A DNA stretch of 64,000 bases. Origin: Pseudomonas sp. ANT_H12B. Its GTDB lineage: Bacteria; Pseudomonadota; Gammaproteobacteria; Pseudomonadales; Pseudomonadaceae. Positions 8,463 through 16,239 of the stretch are shown here, piece after piece (within the stretch, counting starts at the first letter, position 1; every line of letters starts with the position of its first letter). Below the pieces are notes generated by a model. That model was not told the DNA's origin. It saw only the letters and a program-made list of their open reading frames with translations, and did not search any database. The DNA lies in the NCBI RefSeq assembly GCF_008369325.1, contig NZ_VOBI01000001.1, positions 496,001 to 560,000 on the forward strand, read 5' to 3'. A program made the position numbers and the translations under genes.

Positions 8463-8550
8463 GGTGATTTCCTCAGGGTTGCAATGGGCGGTGGTTGCGA
8501 GGCAAGTCGTCTTGTCTCGATGGAACCCATTTAATCGGCCCGAGGTATCT

Positions 8551-8600
8551 GCCCTGTGTCGTAAATCAGGCTAATTGAGGCGTAACGTGTCACACAGGGC
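8551..8600. promoter_or_regulatory. Perfect 9-bp inverted repeat in a divergent promoter region
   Basis: GCCCTGTGT at 8551-8559 is exactly repeated in inverse orientation as ACACAGGGC at 8592-8600, with 32 bases between. It lies in the 225-base gap between the divergent DUF2790 and response regulator genes, so it is a candidate operator. It could also be a chance palindrome. Confidence 0.4.
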
Positions 8601-8687
8601 ACGGGATACAGTGCGATACAAATGCCGGCATGCAGGTTCGGCATGGCTTGCGAATGTGCAACATACGAATAACAAGAGGGTTGAGCG

Positions 8688-9428
8688 ATGGAACATGTGA
8701 ACCACATCCTGATCGTCGACGACGACCGGGAAATTCGTGAACTGGTCGGTAATTACCTGAAGAAGAACGGCCTGCGCACGACGGTGGTTGCCGACGGCCG
8801 GCAAATGCGCAGCTTTCTCGAAGCCAACACCGTGGACCTGATTGTGCTGGACATCATGATGCCCGGCGATGACGGCCTGCTGCTGTGCCGCGAATTGCGT
8901 TCGGGCAAGCACAAAGCCACACCGATCCTGATGCTGACCGCACGCAACGACGAAACCGATCGTATCCTCGGCCTGGAAATGGGCGCCGACGACTACCTGA
9001 CCAAACCCTTCGCCGCCCGTGAGTTGCTGGCGCGGATCAACGCTGTGCTGCGCCGCACCCGCATGCTGCCACCGAACCTGCTGATCACCGAAAGCGGCCG
9101 ATTGTTGCGGTTCGGCCGCTGGCGCCTGGACACCACCGCCCGACACTTGCTCGACGACGACGGCACGATGGTGGCCCTCAGTGGGGCCGAATATCGGCTG
9201 CTGCGGGTGTTCCTCGATCACCCCCAGCGAGTGCTCAGTCGTGACCAGTTGCTCAACCTGACCCAGGGCCGCGATGCAGACCTGTTCGATCGCTCCATCG
9301 ACTTGCTGGTGAGCCGTTTGCGCCAACGGTTGATGGATGATTCGCGCGAGTCGACCTACATCAAAACCGTGCGCAGCGAAGGCTACGTGTTCTCCTACCC
9401 GGTGGAATTGCTCGGCGCAGACGCGTGA
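8688..9428 (+). CDS. OmpR-family response regulator, orphaned
   Basis: A 246-residue regulator. The receiver domain (residues 5-118) has the acidic pocket DDD near 11-13, the phospho-acceptor Asp55 in LIVLDIMMPG, and Lys106 in YLTKPF. A winged-helix DNA-binding domain follows (about 140-235), with ALSGAEYRLLRVFLDHPQRV and a C-terminal YIKTVRSEGYVFSYPV. The protein looks intact. A GTG start overlaps its stop codon (GTGA), which is how a partner kinase gene would begin, but that gene is destroyed. Phosphorylation by a kinase elsewhere, or inactivity, are both possible. Confidence 0.9.
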   Translation: MEHVNHILIVDDDREIRELVGNYLKKNGLRTTVVADGRQMRSFLEANTVDLIVLDIMMPGDDGLLLCRELRSGKHKATPILMLTARNDETDRILGLEMGADDYLTKPFAARELLARINAVLRRTRMLPPNLLITESGRLLRFGRWRLDTTARHLLDDDGTMVALSGAEYRLLRVFLDHPQRVLSRDQLLNLTQGRDADLFDRSIDLLVSRLRQRLMDDSRESTYIKTVRSEGYVFSYPVELLGADA

Positions 9429-9884
9429 AATTCTCCCTGGGTTGGCCGCGCATGCGGGTGTCTCAGTGGCTACATCCCGGATTATTGCTGGCCGCAGCGC
9501 TCTGCATCAGCATCGATTCCAGCAGGGCGTGGACCGCGTCGACTACAAAGGCAAAAGCATCACCTTCAGCGGCGACATCGATGCCCACGCCCACACCGCG
9601 CTGACGCAACTCGCCAAGGGCTGCAATGTGCTGGTGTTCAATGCCCCCGTTCTTGATCCGCCCCATTCACCACCAGCGCTTTATGCGCTGCACACCGCAC
9701 CCGGCGACATCGGCAAGATCAGCGCCGCAGCTCAAGTGTCTCGAACCGGACTTGATAGGTATGTTCCGAAGGGTTTTGTATCCGTCTGTATAAGAACCCT
9801 CGACAGATACGCAGATCGCGATTTCAGGGCATTCAGGCACACATCACCGATACACCCGAGCGTTTAACTGTGAACACCAGATAG
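9425..9884 (+). pseudogene. Fused ruins of a histidine kinase start and a metallo-beta-lactamase-fold gene
   Basis: The GTG at 9425 overlaps the regulator stop and begins MKFSLGWPRMRVSQWLHPGL, plausible as the N-terminus of a sensor kinase. The kinase does not continue. From about 9520, in another frame, the sequence reads GVDRVDYKGKSITFSGDIDA. It goes on through LAKGCNVLVFNAPVLDPPHS and ALYALHTAPGDIGKISAAAQ, the C-terminal half of an MBL-fold hydrolase (SGD motif, then the HTAP-type region). A further frame change leads to IRRSRFQGIQAHITDTPERL, resembling the end of the same family. Neither gene can be functional. Confidence 0.6.
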
Positions 9885-9941
9885 CACTGACTCACTCAGC
9901 GCTACTGACCCACTCATACTAAAGCGCACGGAGAATCACCC

Positions 9942-10322
9942 ATGTTCAACTTCTCGAAAGTCTCGTCCCTGGCACTCGGTCTGGCACTGGTCGGTGGTCT
10001 CGGCCTGTCGAACCTGGCTTCGGCCAACACCATGAGCGCTGCGTCCCACAGTCAGATCCAGCAACTGCTGGTGGAAGGTGGCTCGGATCGGCTGCAAAAC
10101 AATCGCATGGCTGAATATGGCTCTGAAAACCTGCAAAACAATCGTGTGGCTGAAGGTGGCTCGGATCGCCTGATCGAGAATCGCGTGGCTGAAGGCGGTG
10201 CCGACCGTTTGCAAGAGCTTCGCGAACGTGTTGCCTCGATCAGCCCGGGCAATGCAGTGCGCGGCGGTGTGATCGTCGCGGAAAACCGCGCCGAGTTCGG
10301 TTCGAAATATCAGCGGTATTGA
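9942..10322 (+). CDS. Exported repeat peptide with four 13-residue repeats and a conserved C-terminal tail
   Basis: A 126-residue protein with GGAG before the ATG and a signal peptide probably cleaved after LASA (residue 28). Four tandem 13-residue units follow at about 43-55, 56-68, 69-81 and 82-94. Each approximates VAEGGSDRLxxNR; the second is the diverged MAEYGSENLQNNR. The last 15 residues are VAENRAEFGSKYQRY. The next gene ends almost identically. Proteins with this AEGG(S/A)DR repeat occur in other pseudomonads to my recollection, sometimes under an uninformative phage-infection label. There is no enzymatic motif and no Cys. The likely location is periplasmic or secreted; function is unknown. 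Confidence 0.8.
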   Translation: MFNFSKVSSLALGLALVGGLGLSNLASANTMSAASHSQIQQLLVEGGSDRLQNNRMAEYGSENLQNNRVAEGGSDRLIENRVAEGGADRLQELRERVASISPGNAVRGGVIVAENRAEFGSKYQRY

Positions 10323-10338
10323 TCTCGGGCCAGAGGTT

Positions 10339-10370
10339 GATCGTTCCCACGCTCTGCGTGGGAACGATCA
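10339..10370. repeat. Type B dispersed palindromic repeat (short form)
   Basis: A near-perfect palindrome, GATCGTTCCCACG and CGTGGGAACGATC around a short CTCTG loop, immediately after the repeat-peptide gene. It is identical in core to the copy at 37851-37882. Confidence 0.85.
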
Positions 10371-10509
10371 GTCGAGGTCCTCGTAATGAAACGGCACCTG
10401 GCAATGGATCAACGCTCTCGATATCAACTATGCGCAAGGGTGTTTTCTCATCGCGACGCTCCAGCACTACAGTGGCCACATCTTCTCCCCACCCTTCTGG
10501 AGCAACATC

Positions 10510-10761
10510 ATGAAAAGCATCATCGGTCTTGGTTTCGCCCTGTCGGTTCTTGGCGCTACATCCGCCATTGCCGCCCCACACGCCACGTCGCAAGTCGTTG
10601 CAGCGGCTAATGTCAGCCAACCGGCAACACTGAACGTGAACACCGTCGGCATCGACACTGAACGCAAAGGCAGCGTCAACCTGCAACAAAATGCCGAACA
10701 AACCAAACTGTACGTCGCGGAAAACCGACCTGAATTCGGTTCCAAGTATCAGCGTTACTGA
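10510..10761 (+). CDS. Small exported peptide sharing the VAENRxEFGSKYQRY tail
   Basis: An 83-residue protein with a signal peptide ending near residue 21 (AIAA) and CTGGAG before the ATG. The mature part is short, polar and low in complexity, rich in Val, Asn, Gln and Thr, without the 13-residue repeats of its upstream neighbour. Its last 15 residues differ from those of that neighbour at one position only (Pro for Ala). The shared tail and adjacent placement mark them as related genes with one common functional element at the C-terminus. A strong terminator follows. No family function is known to me. Confidence 0.78.
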   Translation: MKSIIGLGFALSVLGATSAIAAPHATSQVVAAANVSQPATLNVNTVGIDTERKGSVNLQQNAEQTKLYVAENRPEFGSKYQRY

Positions 10762-10786
10762 GTGGCTGGTTTGAATTGCCGGAAAC

Positions 10787-10815
10787 AAGAAACCCCGCTT
10801 TGTGCGGGGTTTCTT
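10787..10815 (+). terminator. Rho-independent terminator after the tail-peptide gene
   Basis: A 12-bp perfect stem AAGAAACCCCGC / GCGGGGTTTCTT with a five-base loop, 26 bases after the stop. The A and T runs in the stem could let it work in both directions, also serving the minus-strand gene at 10975-13416. Confidence 0.85.
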
Positions 10816-10974
10816 GCGTTATGGGCTAGCGATATCCATGGCCGTAGATTGAGGTTCGGCCTGTGGATCAATGCTGCAATGGTGGAACCCCCACACCTGG
10901 ACGGCAAATAAATACACTACCTTTTTGAAGCCTATTCAATAGTTTCAATCTCTTCGCCCGCTTCTTCGCCATTT

Positions 10975-13416
10975 TTAAGTCGAGGGAAGCGCTTTTATAC
11001 ATATAGCCGGCGCCCTGGCGCTCGTTCCTCCTGCGCTCTGCCAAATCCACTGATTTGGATACTTGTACCCCGTACGTCGAAGGGTATGTGGGAAACCGTT
11101 AGTGGTACGTCCCGTGATATGAATATCGGAACCGGAATGTGCAATGTATTTTTCCTTCAGCGCCGCCAGCAGAACAGTATCGTATTGCTGGATAGGGCTT
11201 CCACCTACTGAACTGATCCAAGAACGAGCCTCATCGTGGCTAAGCCCTTCGGGATTGTGCAAAATCTGAAAGACATTCGATGTCTGCACGGGATAACTTT
11301 TTTCTTTTGCTGGTTTGGATGAATCCCTGACTCTAATCACGGTGGCCCCGTTACCCACGCTGCGAACAGTACCCGTGTTGTCCACTGTAGCTATCGCCGC
11401 GTTATAGGAAAAATAGGTATAAGGCGGACGCCCACCCTGAGGGATGCGTTGCGCAAAACTCCCGATGGCATCACCTCTTTTTTCCCAGTTGAGTGACGCT
11501 GCCGCGATGGGGTTTCTTCCCTGCAATTGCATGAGAGAAGTATCAATATTCACGTCAGAGATCACGCTGTAAGTCTGAACAGGGAAAGTCACTGCTTCAC
11601 TTTCATTTCTGCTGCCGCCTAATGCCGCCTTAAATGTGATGGAGAGAGAGGAGCCATGTTTCAGGTTTTTAAGCTGGCTGAGGTTCAGAGACTTGGTGAA
11701 GTAACGGAGATCGATCCACGCCTGGTTGACATAGGAACCCGGTGCACTTGAGGGGACTGCCTCATAGGGAGTTCCGTCATTGTTAGTACCTTGCAGGCGT
11801 ATCCAGATGAATTGCAGTCTAGCAATGAGTGGCCAGTCGCTCATTCGAAAAGTAGCCGTGATCAGACTGTTCACATTCAGGAAGGGGCCATTTCCGGCAT
11901 TATCAGCTTCTTCAATGATCGGCGAATTCAAGACCGAGGCAGGCAAGGTACCTATGTTCAAGGCCAATGGCCGCGACGTATAGGATTTGCCATCGCGGGT
12001 AATCGTGAAGGTCACGGTCACCGGCTTGCCCAAGTTGAACGCTAGCACCGAGACCGGTAGTGCGATGTTTAACCCGACTTCACTGATCGGCTTCGCCGGT
12101 GTGGTATGCGAGCCACCCGCCGGGGTGCCCGGTGCACCCGCAAAGGTGACGCTCAGCAAATCGGCAGGCCGTGTACCTTGCACAGGAACGACAACCGTCA
12201 GTGTGTCCTTGGCCTTGACCGGCTGCAGAGTGCTGCCGTCCGGCTCCGCTTCCCGCACTTTCGGCGCGTTGAACTCCGGTACTGCTTCGCCGGTTACCCG
12301 CGCCATCGCCATTTTGGAGCTGCCGACCAGAGCGCCGCCCCTGAGCAAGTCATACACCACCGTCACCATACTGTCGGCCAGCACTTTGTCGTTGGCAACT
12401 TCCAGAATGCAGGGGTTTTTCTGCCCGAAGTCGTCCGCCTCCACCACCCCGCTCACCGTCACCACGACGTCCGGTTGACCTTCGATTTTCGCGGTATAGG
12501 TGGCGTTGATCGTATCCCCCCGTTGAAAACGTGGCCCAGCGGTCAGCACGATCAGCAGCAGCGGTTTGCTGCCGAGTTTTACAAGATCAATGAGGCCCGG
12601 ATCGTCCGTAGTGTCCTCCCGGATTTCTCGCAAGACCGCCGCCGGCAAACGTTTCCCGGCCAGATCCACATCCACTTCCGTTGTGGCCGACCAGGGCGAA
12701 TCGGTATCCGGGGAGTTTTTCAGTTGATCGGTTACCGTGAAGGAGAACTTGAACGTCGCACTGTCGCCGCCCGAGAGATCGGCACGGGTCACGGGGAAAC
12801 AGACGGTGACCGGCGTGTCCGAGCCCGGGAGCGGAGCTTCGGCCTCCGTCACCGTGTGAAACACGTCATGGCCATTGCAGTTCAGACGAATCTCGTCATG
12901 GGCCCGGCAGTACGGATAGGACACACACACCTGAGCGCTGACGAAATCGGCGCCGACGCCGTTTTTGATGGCGTCGGGCAATAACAATTCGAGTCGCGAA
13001 TGGCCCTCGACACCAGGGTCGGAGTCTTGATTGCCGGGACGAATGGCGTTGTACAACATCGTCAGCAGTGGGGTCGAAGTGCCCATGTTCTGGCTGCCGC
13101 GCACCACCGTGTAGGTCAGCTGATTGAGCGCATCGGCGAGGAGCATGTTTTTCGGTAGATACAGCGTTGTATTGCTGTTGTCGCTCTGAGTCTTCGCATT
13201 GACGATGTCGGACTGACCGTTGAGATTGAGGCGGACGGTATCCCCCGCTAACTGCCCAAAATAAGCCAACACCTCAATGATCAACCCGATGGGCTCAAGG
13301 TCATAAATATGCAGTGGTATTCCGTAATGAGCCCCCACCACCGATTCGGTACCTCTGGGAATCCTCGGCGGATACAGCGCCATGACGTGATTGTCGGGCA
13401 ATTCGGGAGTTGTCAT
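10975..13416 (-). CDS. Large Ig-like repeat protein of unknown function
   Basis: I start at the ATG at 13416, which has AGGAG ten bases upstream; the frame extends 14 codons further without a site. The 813-residue product has no signal peptide or membrane span. It consists of four to five beta-rich repeats of about 100-120 residues, each with phrases like GDxV/LTVxVPV, LGKPVTVTFTITRDGKSYTS and LNIG, followed by a BIG2-like region near the C-terminus (NAAIATVDNTGTVRSVGNGA). The last 120 residues differ and contain HDEARSWISSVGGSPIQQYD. The architecture suggests a structural or adhesive protein. Without a signal it would need a dedicated secretion route or act inside the cell. The 3-prime third is visibly AT-richer than the rest. 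Confidence 0.8.
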   Translation of the reverse strand: MTTPELPDNHVMALYPPRIPRGTESVVGAHYGIPLHIYDLEPIGLIIEVLAYFGQLAGDTVRLNLNGQSDIVNAKTQSDNSNTTLYLPKNMLLADALNQLTYTVVRGSQNMGTSTPLLTMLYNAIRPGNQDSDPGVEGHSRLELLLPDAIKNGVGADFVSAQVCVSYPYCRAHDEIRLNCNGHDVFHTVTEAEAPLPGSDTPVTVCFPVTRADLSGGDSATFKFSFTVTDQLKNSPDTDSPWSATTEVDVDLAGKRLPAAVLREIREDTTDDPGLIDLVKLGSKPLLLIVLTAGPRFQRGDTINATYTAKIEGQPDVVVTVSGVVEADDFGQKNPCILEVANDKVLADSMVTVVYDLLRGGALVGSSKMAMARVTGEAVPEFNAPKVREAEPDGSTLQPVKAKDTLTVVVPVQGTRPADLLSVTFAGAPGTPAGGSHTTPAKPISEVGLNIALPVSVLAFNLGKPVTVTFTITRDGKSYTSRPLALNIGTLPASVLNSPIIEEADNAGNGPFLNVNSLITATFRMSDWPLIARLQFIWIRLQGTNNDGTPYEAVPSSAPGSYVNQAWIDLRYFTKSLNLSQLKNLKHGSSLSITFKAALGGSRNESEAVTFPVQTYSVISDVNIDTSLMQLQGRNPIAAASLNWEKRGDAIGSFAQRIPQGGRPPYTYFSYNAAIATVDNTGTVRSVGNGATVIRVRDSSKPAKEKSYPVQTSNVFQILHNPEGLSHDEARSWISSVGGSPIQQYDTVLLAALKEKYIAHSGSDIHITGRTTNGFPHTLRRTGYKYPNQWIWQSAGGTSARAPAICIKALPST

Positions 13417-13564
13417 GTTTGAGGCTCCTGCACGATAGGCATTGGCAGGAGTTATCAAACAGTGCGGCAGTCATTTCGGCTACTGTCATATCTGACAGGT
13501 AAAGGAAGGTTCCCGACAAGCGGCTCTGGCGCGAAGTACCCATCGAAAGACTGCCAGAAATAAC

Positions 13565-13587
13565 AAACCCCGCTTGATGCGGGGTTT
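13565..13587 (-). terminator. Hairpin terminator downstream of the FAD oxidoreductase gene
   Basis: AAACCCCGC and GCGGGGTTT form a nine-base perfect stem around TTGAT, 16 bases after the stop of the minus-strand FAD gene. The core is the same CCCCGC stem as the terminator at 10787. Confidence 0.75.
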
Positions 13588-13602
13588 AGTGCATTTGAAG
13601 AC

Positions 13603-15030
13603 TCAGCGAACCAAACGCTCGGCCAACGCCTTGGCCTGTAGCGCCACATCCGTGACCGCTGTGCTTTCCCACCACATCCCCCGCAACGGCGGCCCCATGG
13701 CGAATAACCGTTCGGCGACCTGTCCCTCAGCGCCCAGCACCGCACCGTCGCCTGCCGCCGCAATCCCTAACGCCAAAGGTCCCGGCCGCACCAACCCACG
13801 CGCTAACAATTGCTGTGGCAGCGGGCGGGCGACCCGTCGCCAGTCGTATTCGATGCCGCTGGAGTTGATCAATGCCGCGCCGCTGACGACCGATGTTTGG
13901 GCCTCGCCGCGACGTCGAATGCGAATGTTCACTTCGCCGTTCACCGAAGGCTCAAGCCCCTTGAACGACGCTGCCTGAATTCGCAAGCGCCCTTCCTTGT
14001 GCAATCGTGCCACCAGCTCGGCGCTCAACGGTGGCGAGCGGTGGTGATGACTTTCCCACCACGGCCGCACATGTCGCACGAACTGCCGACGCTGGACGTC
14101 CGTTGCCTGATTCCACAATCGGCCGATGTGCACCCGCACGGTGTCGAGCGGTGCTTGCCAGTCGATGCCTTGCGCGATGGCCTCGCGGCAATGCCGGCGC
14201 AGTTCGCGCACCAGCTGTCGTGGTGTGCGAATGCTGTGATCTTCGGCGAGAAAATCCGTCCAGATCGGTGGTTGTCGGCGCACGTGAGGCAGCAACCCAT
14301 GACGGGAAAACACCTCGATCGGCCCGCGATGCCCGGCCTGTTCAAGCGACACCACGGCGTCGACCATGGTCAGGCCCGAGCCGATGATCAGCACCGTCGA
14401 CAGAGGGTCGAGCTGCTGCATGGCGGCGACATCCCAAGGATCGAGTGCCGCAGCGTTCAGGCCGCTGGATTCAGTCTGCGGCGTGCGCGCGGCGGGGAAC
14501 ATTCCCGTCGCCAACACCGCATAAGCGCCCTGCAAGCGCTGCCCGTCACTCAAGGTCAGCAGCACCGAATCGTCTTGAGTTTGCAGGTCGGTCACCTCTG
14601 CCCGCACATGCTCGACTGTTGAGCCATTCACCGCCCCAACGGCTTGCGCTTCGGCCAGGCGCTGCTGCACGTACAAGCCAAAAATCCCCCTCGGCGGGAA
14701 CAATTCACTGACCGGTACGTGCTGTTCATCGGACTCCGGCCAGCCGCCGGCGGCAATGTATTCGCTCAGCCATTGGGTCAGGTCATCGGCGTTGTCCGGG
14801 TCGACGCTCATGCGCGCCGCATTACCGTTGAGCGTATGCCCCAATTCGACTGCGCTGTACGCCTCGCCCCGGCCGAGTTCGGCGCGGGGTTCGATCACCA
14901 GCACCTGGCGTTTGCCCGGCAGGCGCAGCAACTGCGCCGCCAGCATCGCGCCGCTGAGGCCGCCGCCGACGATCAGGATGTCTGCGTGGCGAATGGCGGG
15001 AGTTGCCTGTGCGCTTGGTGTTTCAGTCAT
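13603..15030 (-). CDS. FAD/NAD(P)-binding oxidoreductase
   Basis: The start is taken at the ATG at 15030 (MTETPSAQATPAIRHADILI), giving 475 residues. The dinucleotide-binding glycine motif VGGGLSGAML lies at about 22-31, with a second Rossmann-type motif IIGSGLTMVDAV near residue 198. EVFSRHGLLPHV and the C-terminal half match the FAD-NAD(P)-binding family (PF13454-like) of hydroxyacylglutathione- or lysine-monooxygenase-like flavoproteins. The protein has no signal peptide and is probably cytosolic. The substrate is unknown. It stands alone and is followed by a strong terminator. Confidence 0.8.
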   Translation of the reverse strand: MTETPSAQATPAIRHADILIVGGGLSGAMLAAQLLRLPGKRQVLVIEPRAELGRGEAYSAVELGHTLNGNAARMSVDPDNADDLTQWLSEYIAAGGWPESDEQHVPVSELFPPRGIFGLYVQQRLAEAQAVGAVNGSTVEHVRAEVTDLQTQDDSVLLTLSDGQRLQGAYAVLATGMFPAARTPQTESSGLNAAALDPWDVAAMQQLDPLSTVLIIGSGLTMVDAVVSLEQAGHRGPIEVFSRHGLLPHVRRQPPIWTDFLAEDHSIRTPRQLVRELRRHCREAIAQGIDWQAPLDTVRVHIGRLWNQATDVQRRQFVRHVRPWWESHHHRSPPLSAELVARLHKEGRLRIQAASFKGLEPSVNGEVNIRIRRRGEAQTSVVSGAALINSSGIEYDWRRVARPLPQQLLARGLVRPGPLALGIAAAGDGAVLGAEGQVAERLFAMGPPLRGMWWESTAVTDVALQAKALAERLVR

Positions 15031-15122
15031 GGCGTTCTCACGGATCCGTTGAGGCGTACTTGAGCGCCACATTAGTAGTTTGCTCGGCAAACAGGAAGCT
15101 CACCTGTTCGTCAGGGCCGGAT

Positions 15123-15346
15123 TCATGCGATGTCCCGTTTGAATTCAGTCAGCCAGGCTCGGATCGAGCGTCGGGTGTGCGAGTGGCCTGCCAGATGAAA
15201 TGCAGATGCGGAGTATCCAAGGCGGCATTCCCATGTGGAGCATGGGAAGGATCAAAGCGTGCGGCGCACTTGTGAGCGATGGCAATCGCCTCCACGTCCG
15301 AGCGGATCACATGGGCGGCGCGAGGGCGGTGGGCAGAGGTTGTCAT
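15123..15346 (-). pseudogene. Chimeric remnant: acyl-CoA dehydrogenase (SfnB-like) start and LysR-like end
   Basis: From the ATG at 15346 the frame reads AAHVIRSDVEAIAIAHKCAA and then RF, close to the N-terminus of SfnB-type acyl-CoA dehydrogenases. It then meets a degenerate type B repeat (15224-15252). On the far side a different frame reads HTRRSIRAWLTEFKRDIA before a stop at 15123-15125, resembling the C-terminus of a LysR regulator. Two unrelated gene ends therefore appear joined across a repeat. The assignment of each half is tentative. Confidence 0.45.
15224..15252. repeat. Degenerate type B palindromic repeat
   Basis: CATTCCCATG and CATGGGAAGGATCA form an imperfect version of the CATTCCCACG / CGTGGGAACGATCA palindrome seen intact elsewhere in the window. 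It lies at the junction of two gene fragments. Confidence 0.55.
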
Positions 15347-15591
15347 GGCGTGACTCCGGAGTCAGGCGAATACAGCGTGGCCGTGGAGTACTCTGAGTTT
15401 CCGCCCTCGTAGTAAGCGATGTATTTAAATTCCTTATTGCGCCCTACATGGCTACTTAGCGACGTTTTATTCACCGGAATCTTGTAAACATCATCACTAG
15501 GCTTAACGACGTATCCTCGAACTATTAGTACGTCACTGATGAATATGTCAAAGGAGTACCAACTGCGTTCCTGGTTCGTGGGAATCCCGGA
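15343..15591 (-). pseudogene. Start-less C-terminal coding fragment, possibly an Ig-like domain end
   Basis: Directly after the stop of the cupin gene, in the same frame, about 82 codons are open to a TGA at 15343-15345 but contain no ATG. The translation has normal protein composition, including SWYSFDIFISDVLIVRGYVV, then IPVNKTSLSSHVGRNKEFKY and IAYYEGGNSEYSTATLYSP. The pattern of IPV, a short loop with Gly-Arg/Lys and a terminal strand pair with a Gly turn resembles the repeat ends in the Ig-like protein at 10975-13416. The DNA is AT-richer than its surroundings. I read it as the 3-prime end of a lost gene, though an internal GTG start for about 47 residues cannot be excluded. Confidence 0.5.
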
Positions 15592-16167
15592 TCAAATCAC
15601 CACATTGCGCACAAACCGCGCCGCCACCACCCCATCGTTGCGATAGGAATGAGGCTGATTGCTGGCGAACATGAAGAACTCACCGGCGGCGATTTTCTGT
15701 GGCTGGCCGCCGAGCATCAGGGTCAGGCAGCCTTCAAACACATAAAGCTGTTCGCTGTAGCCATCGGCATCCGGTTCCGACGGGTAATGCTCGCCCGGTT
15801 CCAGGCGCCATTCCCAGAGTTCGACTTCACGGGTGGCGTTGGCCTTGGCCAGCAACACTGCTTTACTGCCGGGAATCGCTCCGGCCCAGGCCACTTCGTT
15901 GATGCGGCTCGGATCGCGCGCATCCGGAGCCTGGATCAGGTCGCTGAAAGCAACCTCCAGCGCTTCGGCCACGCGATCGAGGGTGGTCAGGCTGACGTTC
16001 TTCTCACCGGCCTCGATGGCCACCAGCATCCGGCGGCTGACCCCGGACTTCTCGGCCAGGGCGGTCTGGCTCATGTCGGCGGCATGGCGCAAGCGTCGAA
16101 TGTTCTGGCTGACGTGCTGAAGGACCGAAGCCCGCTGCGTGGAATCTTTGTGCACTATATTGCTCAC
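15592..16167 (-). CDS. XRE-cupin transcriptional regulator
   Basis: The product has an N-terminal XRE helix-turn-helix (about residues 18-70, with MSQTALAEKSGVSRRMLVAI) and a C-terminal cupin domain with GEHYPSEPDADGYSEQLYVF and GEFFMFASNQPHSYRN. This is the architecture of small-molecule-responsive regulators such as PuuR-type and DdlR-type repressors. No ATG fits. The likely starts are GTG at 16167 (191 residues) or GTG at 16155, neither with a strong ribosome-binding site. It is divergent from an EamA transporter gene with 72 bases between, and probably controls that exporter. Confidence 0.82.
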   Translation of the reverse strand: MSNIVHKDSTQRASVLQHVSQNIRRLRHAADMSQTALAEKSGVSRRMLVAIEAGEKNVSLTTLDRVAEALEVAFSDLIQAPDARDPSRINEVAWAGAIPGSKAVLLAKANATREVELWEWRLEPGEHYPSEPDADGYSEQLYVFEGCLTLMLGGQPQKIAAGEFFMFASNQPHSYRNDGVVAARFVRNVVI

Positions 16168-16239
16168 TTGGTGGGGTTGGGCAGTATACTGCGCAACATT
16201 CGGCGCATTGTGCGTCCCCCTCAGGTAGCGCGCAAGGTC
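16168..16239. promoter_or_regulatory. Divergent promoter/operator region of the cupin regulator and transporter
   Basis: This 72-base gap must contain both promoters. It includes the short palindrome GTATAC and an imperfect inverted repeat GCGCAACATT / CATTGTGCG, candidates for the binding site of the XRE-cupin regulator. Confidence 0.4.

Noticed and set aside
7059..8534. A 491-codon plus-strand frame opposite the hydrolase and DUF2790 genes
   Set aside because: The composition is that of a shadow (rich in Arg, Gly, Val without motifs), while the minus-strand genes have signal peptides and catalytic motifs.
9942..10322. The 13-residue repeats as a CRISPR-like array
   Set aside because: The units are contiguous coding repeats without spacers and lie inside an open frame with a signal peptide.
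10386..10610. A 74-codon plus-strand frame overlapping the start of the second tail peptide
   Set aside because: The peptide gene in the other frame has a signal peptide, a ribosome-binding site and the shared tail; this frame has none.
10975..13416. The Ig-like protein as a polymorphic toxin with an immunity gene
   Set aside because: No toxin motif is visible in the last 120 residues, and downstream there is only a terminator and the tail-peptide gene on the other strand, not a small immunity-like gene.
15649..16239. N-terminal extension of the EamA transporter frame upstream to 15649
   Set aside because: The extension overlaps the cupin regulator on the other strand and lacks membrane features; the ATG at 16240 gives a normal-length transporter.
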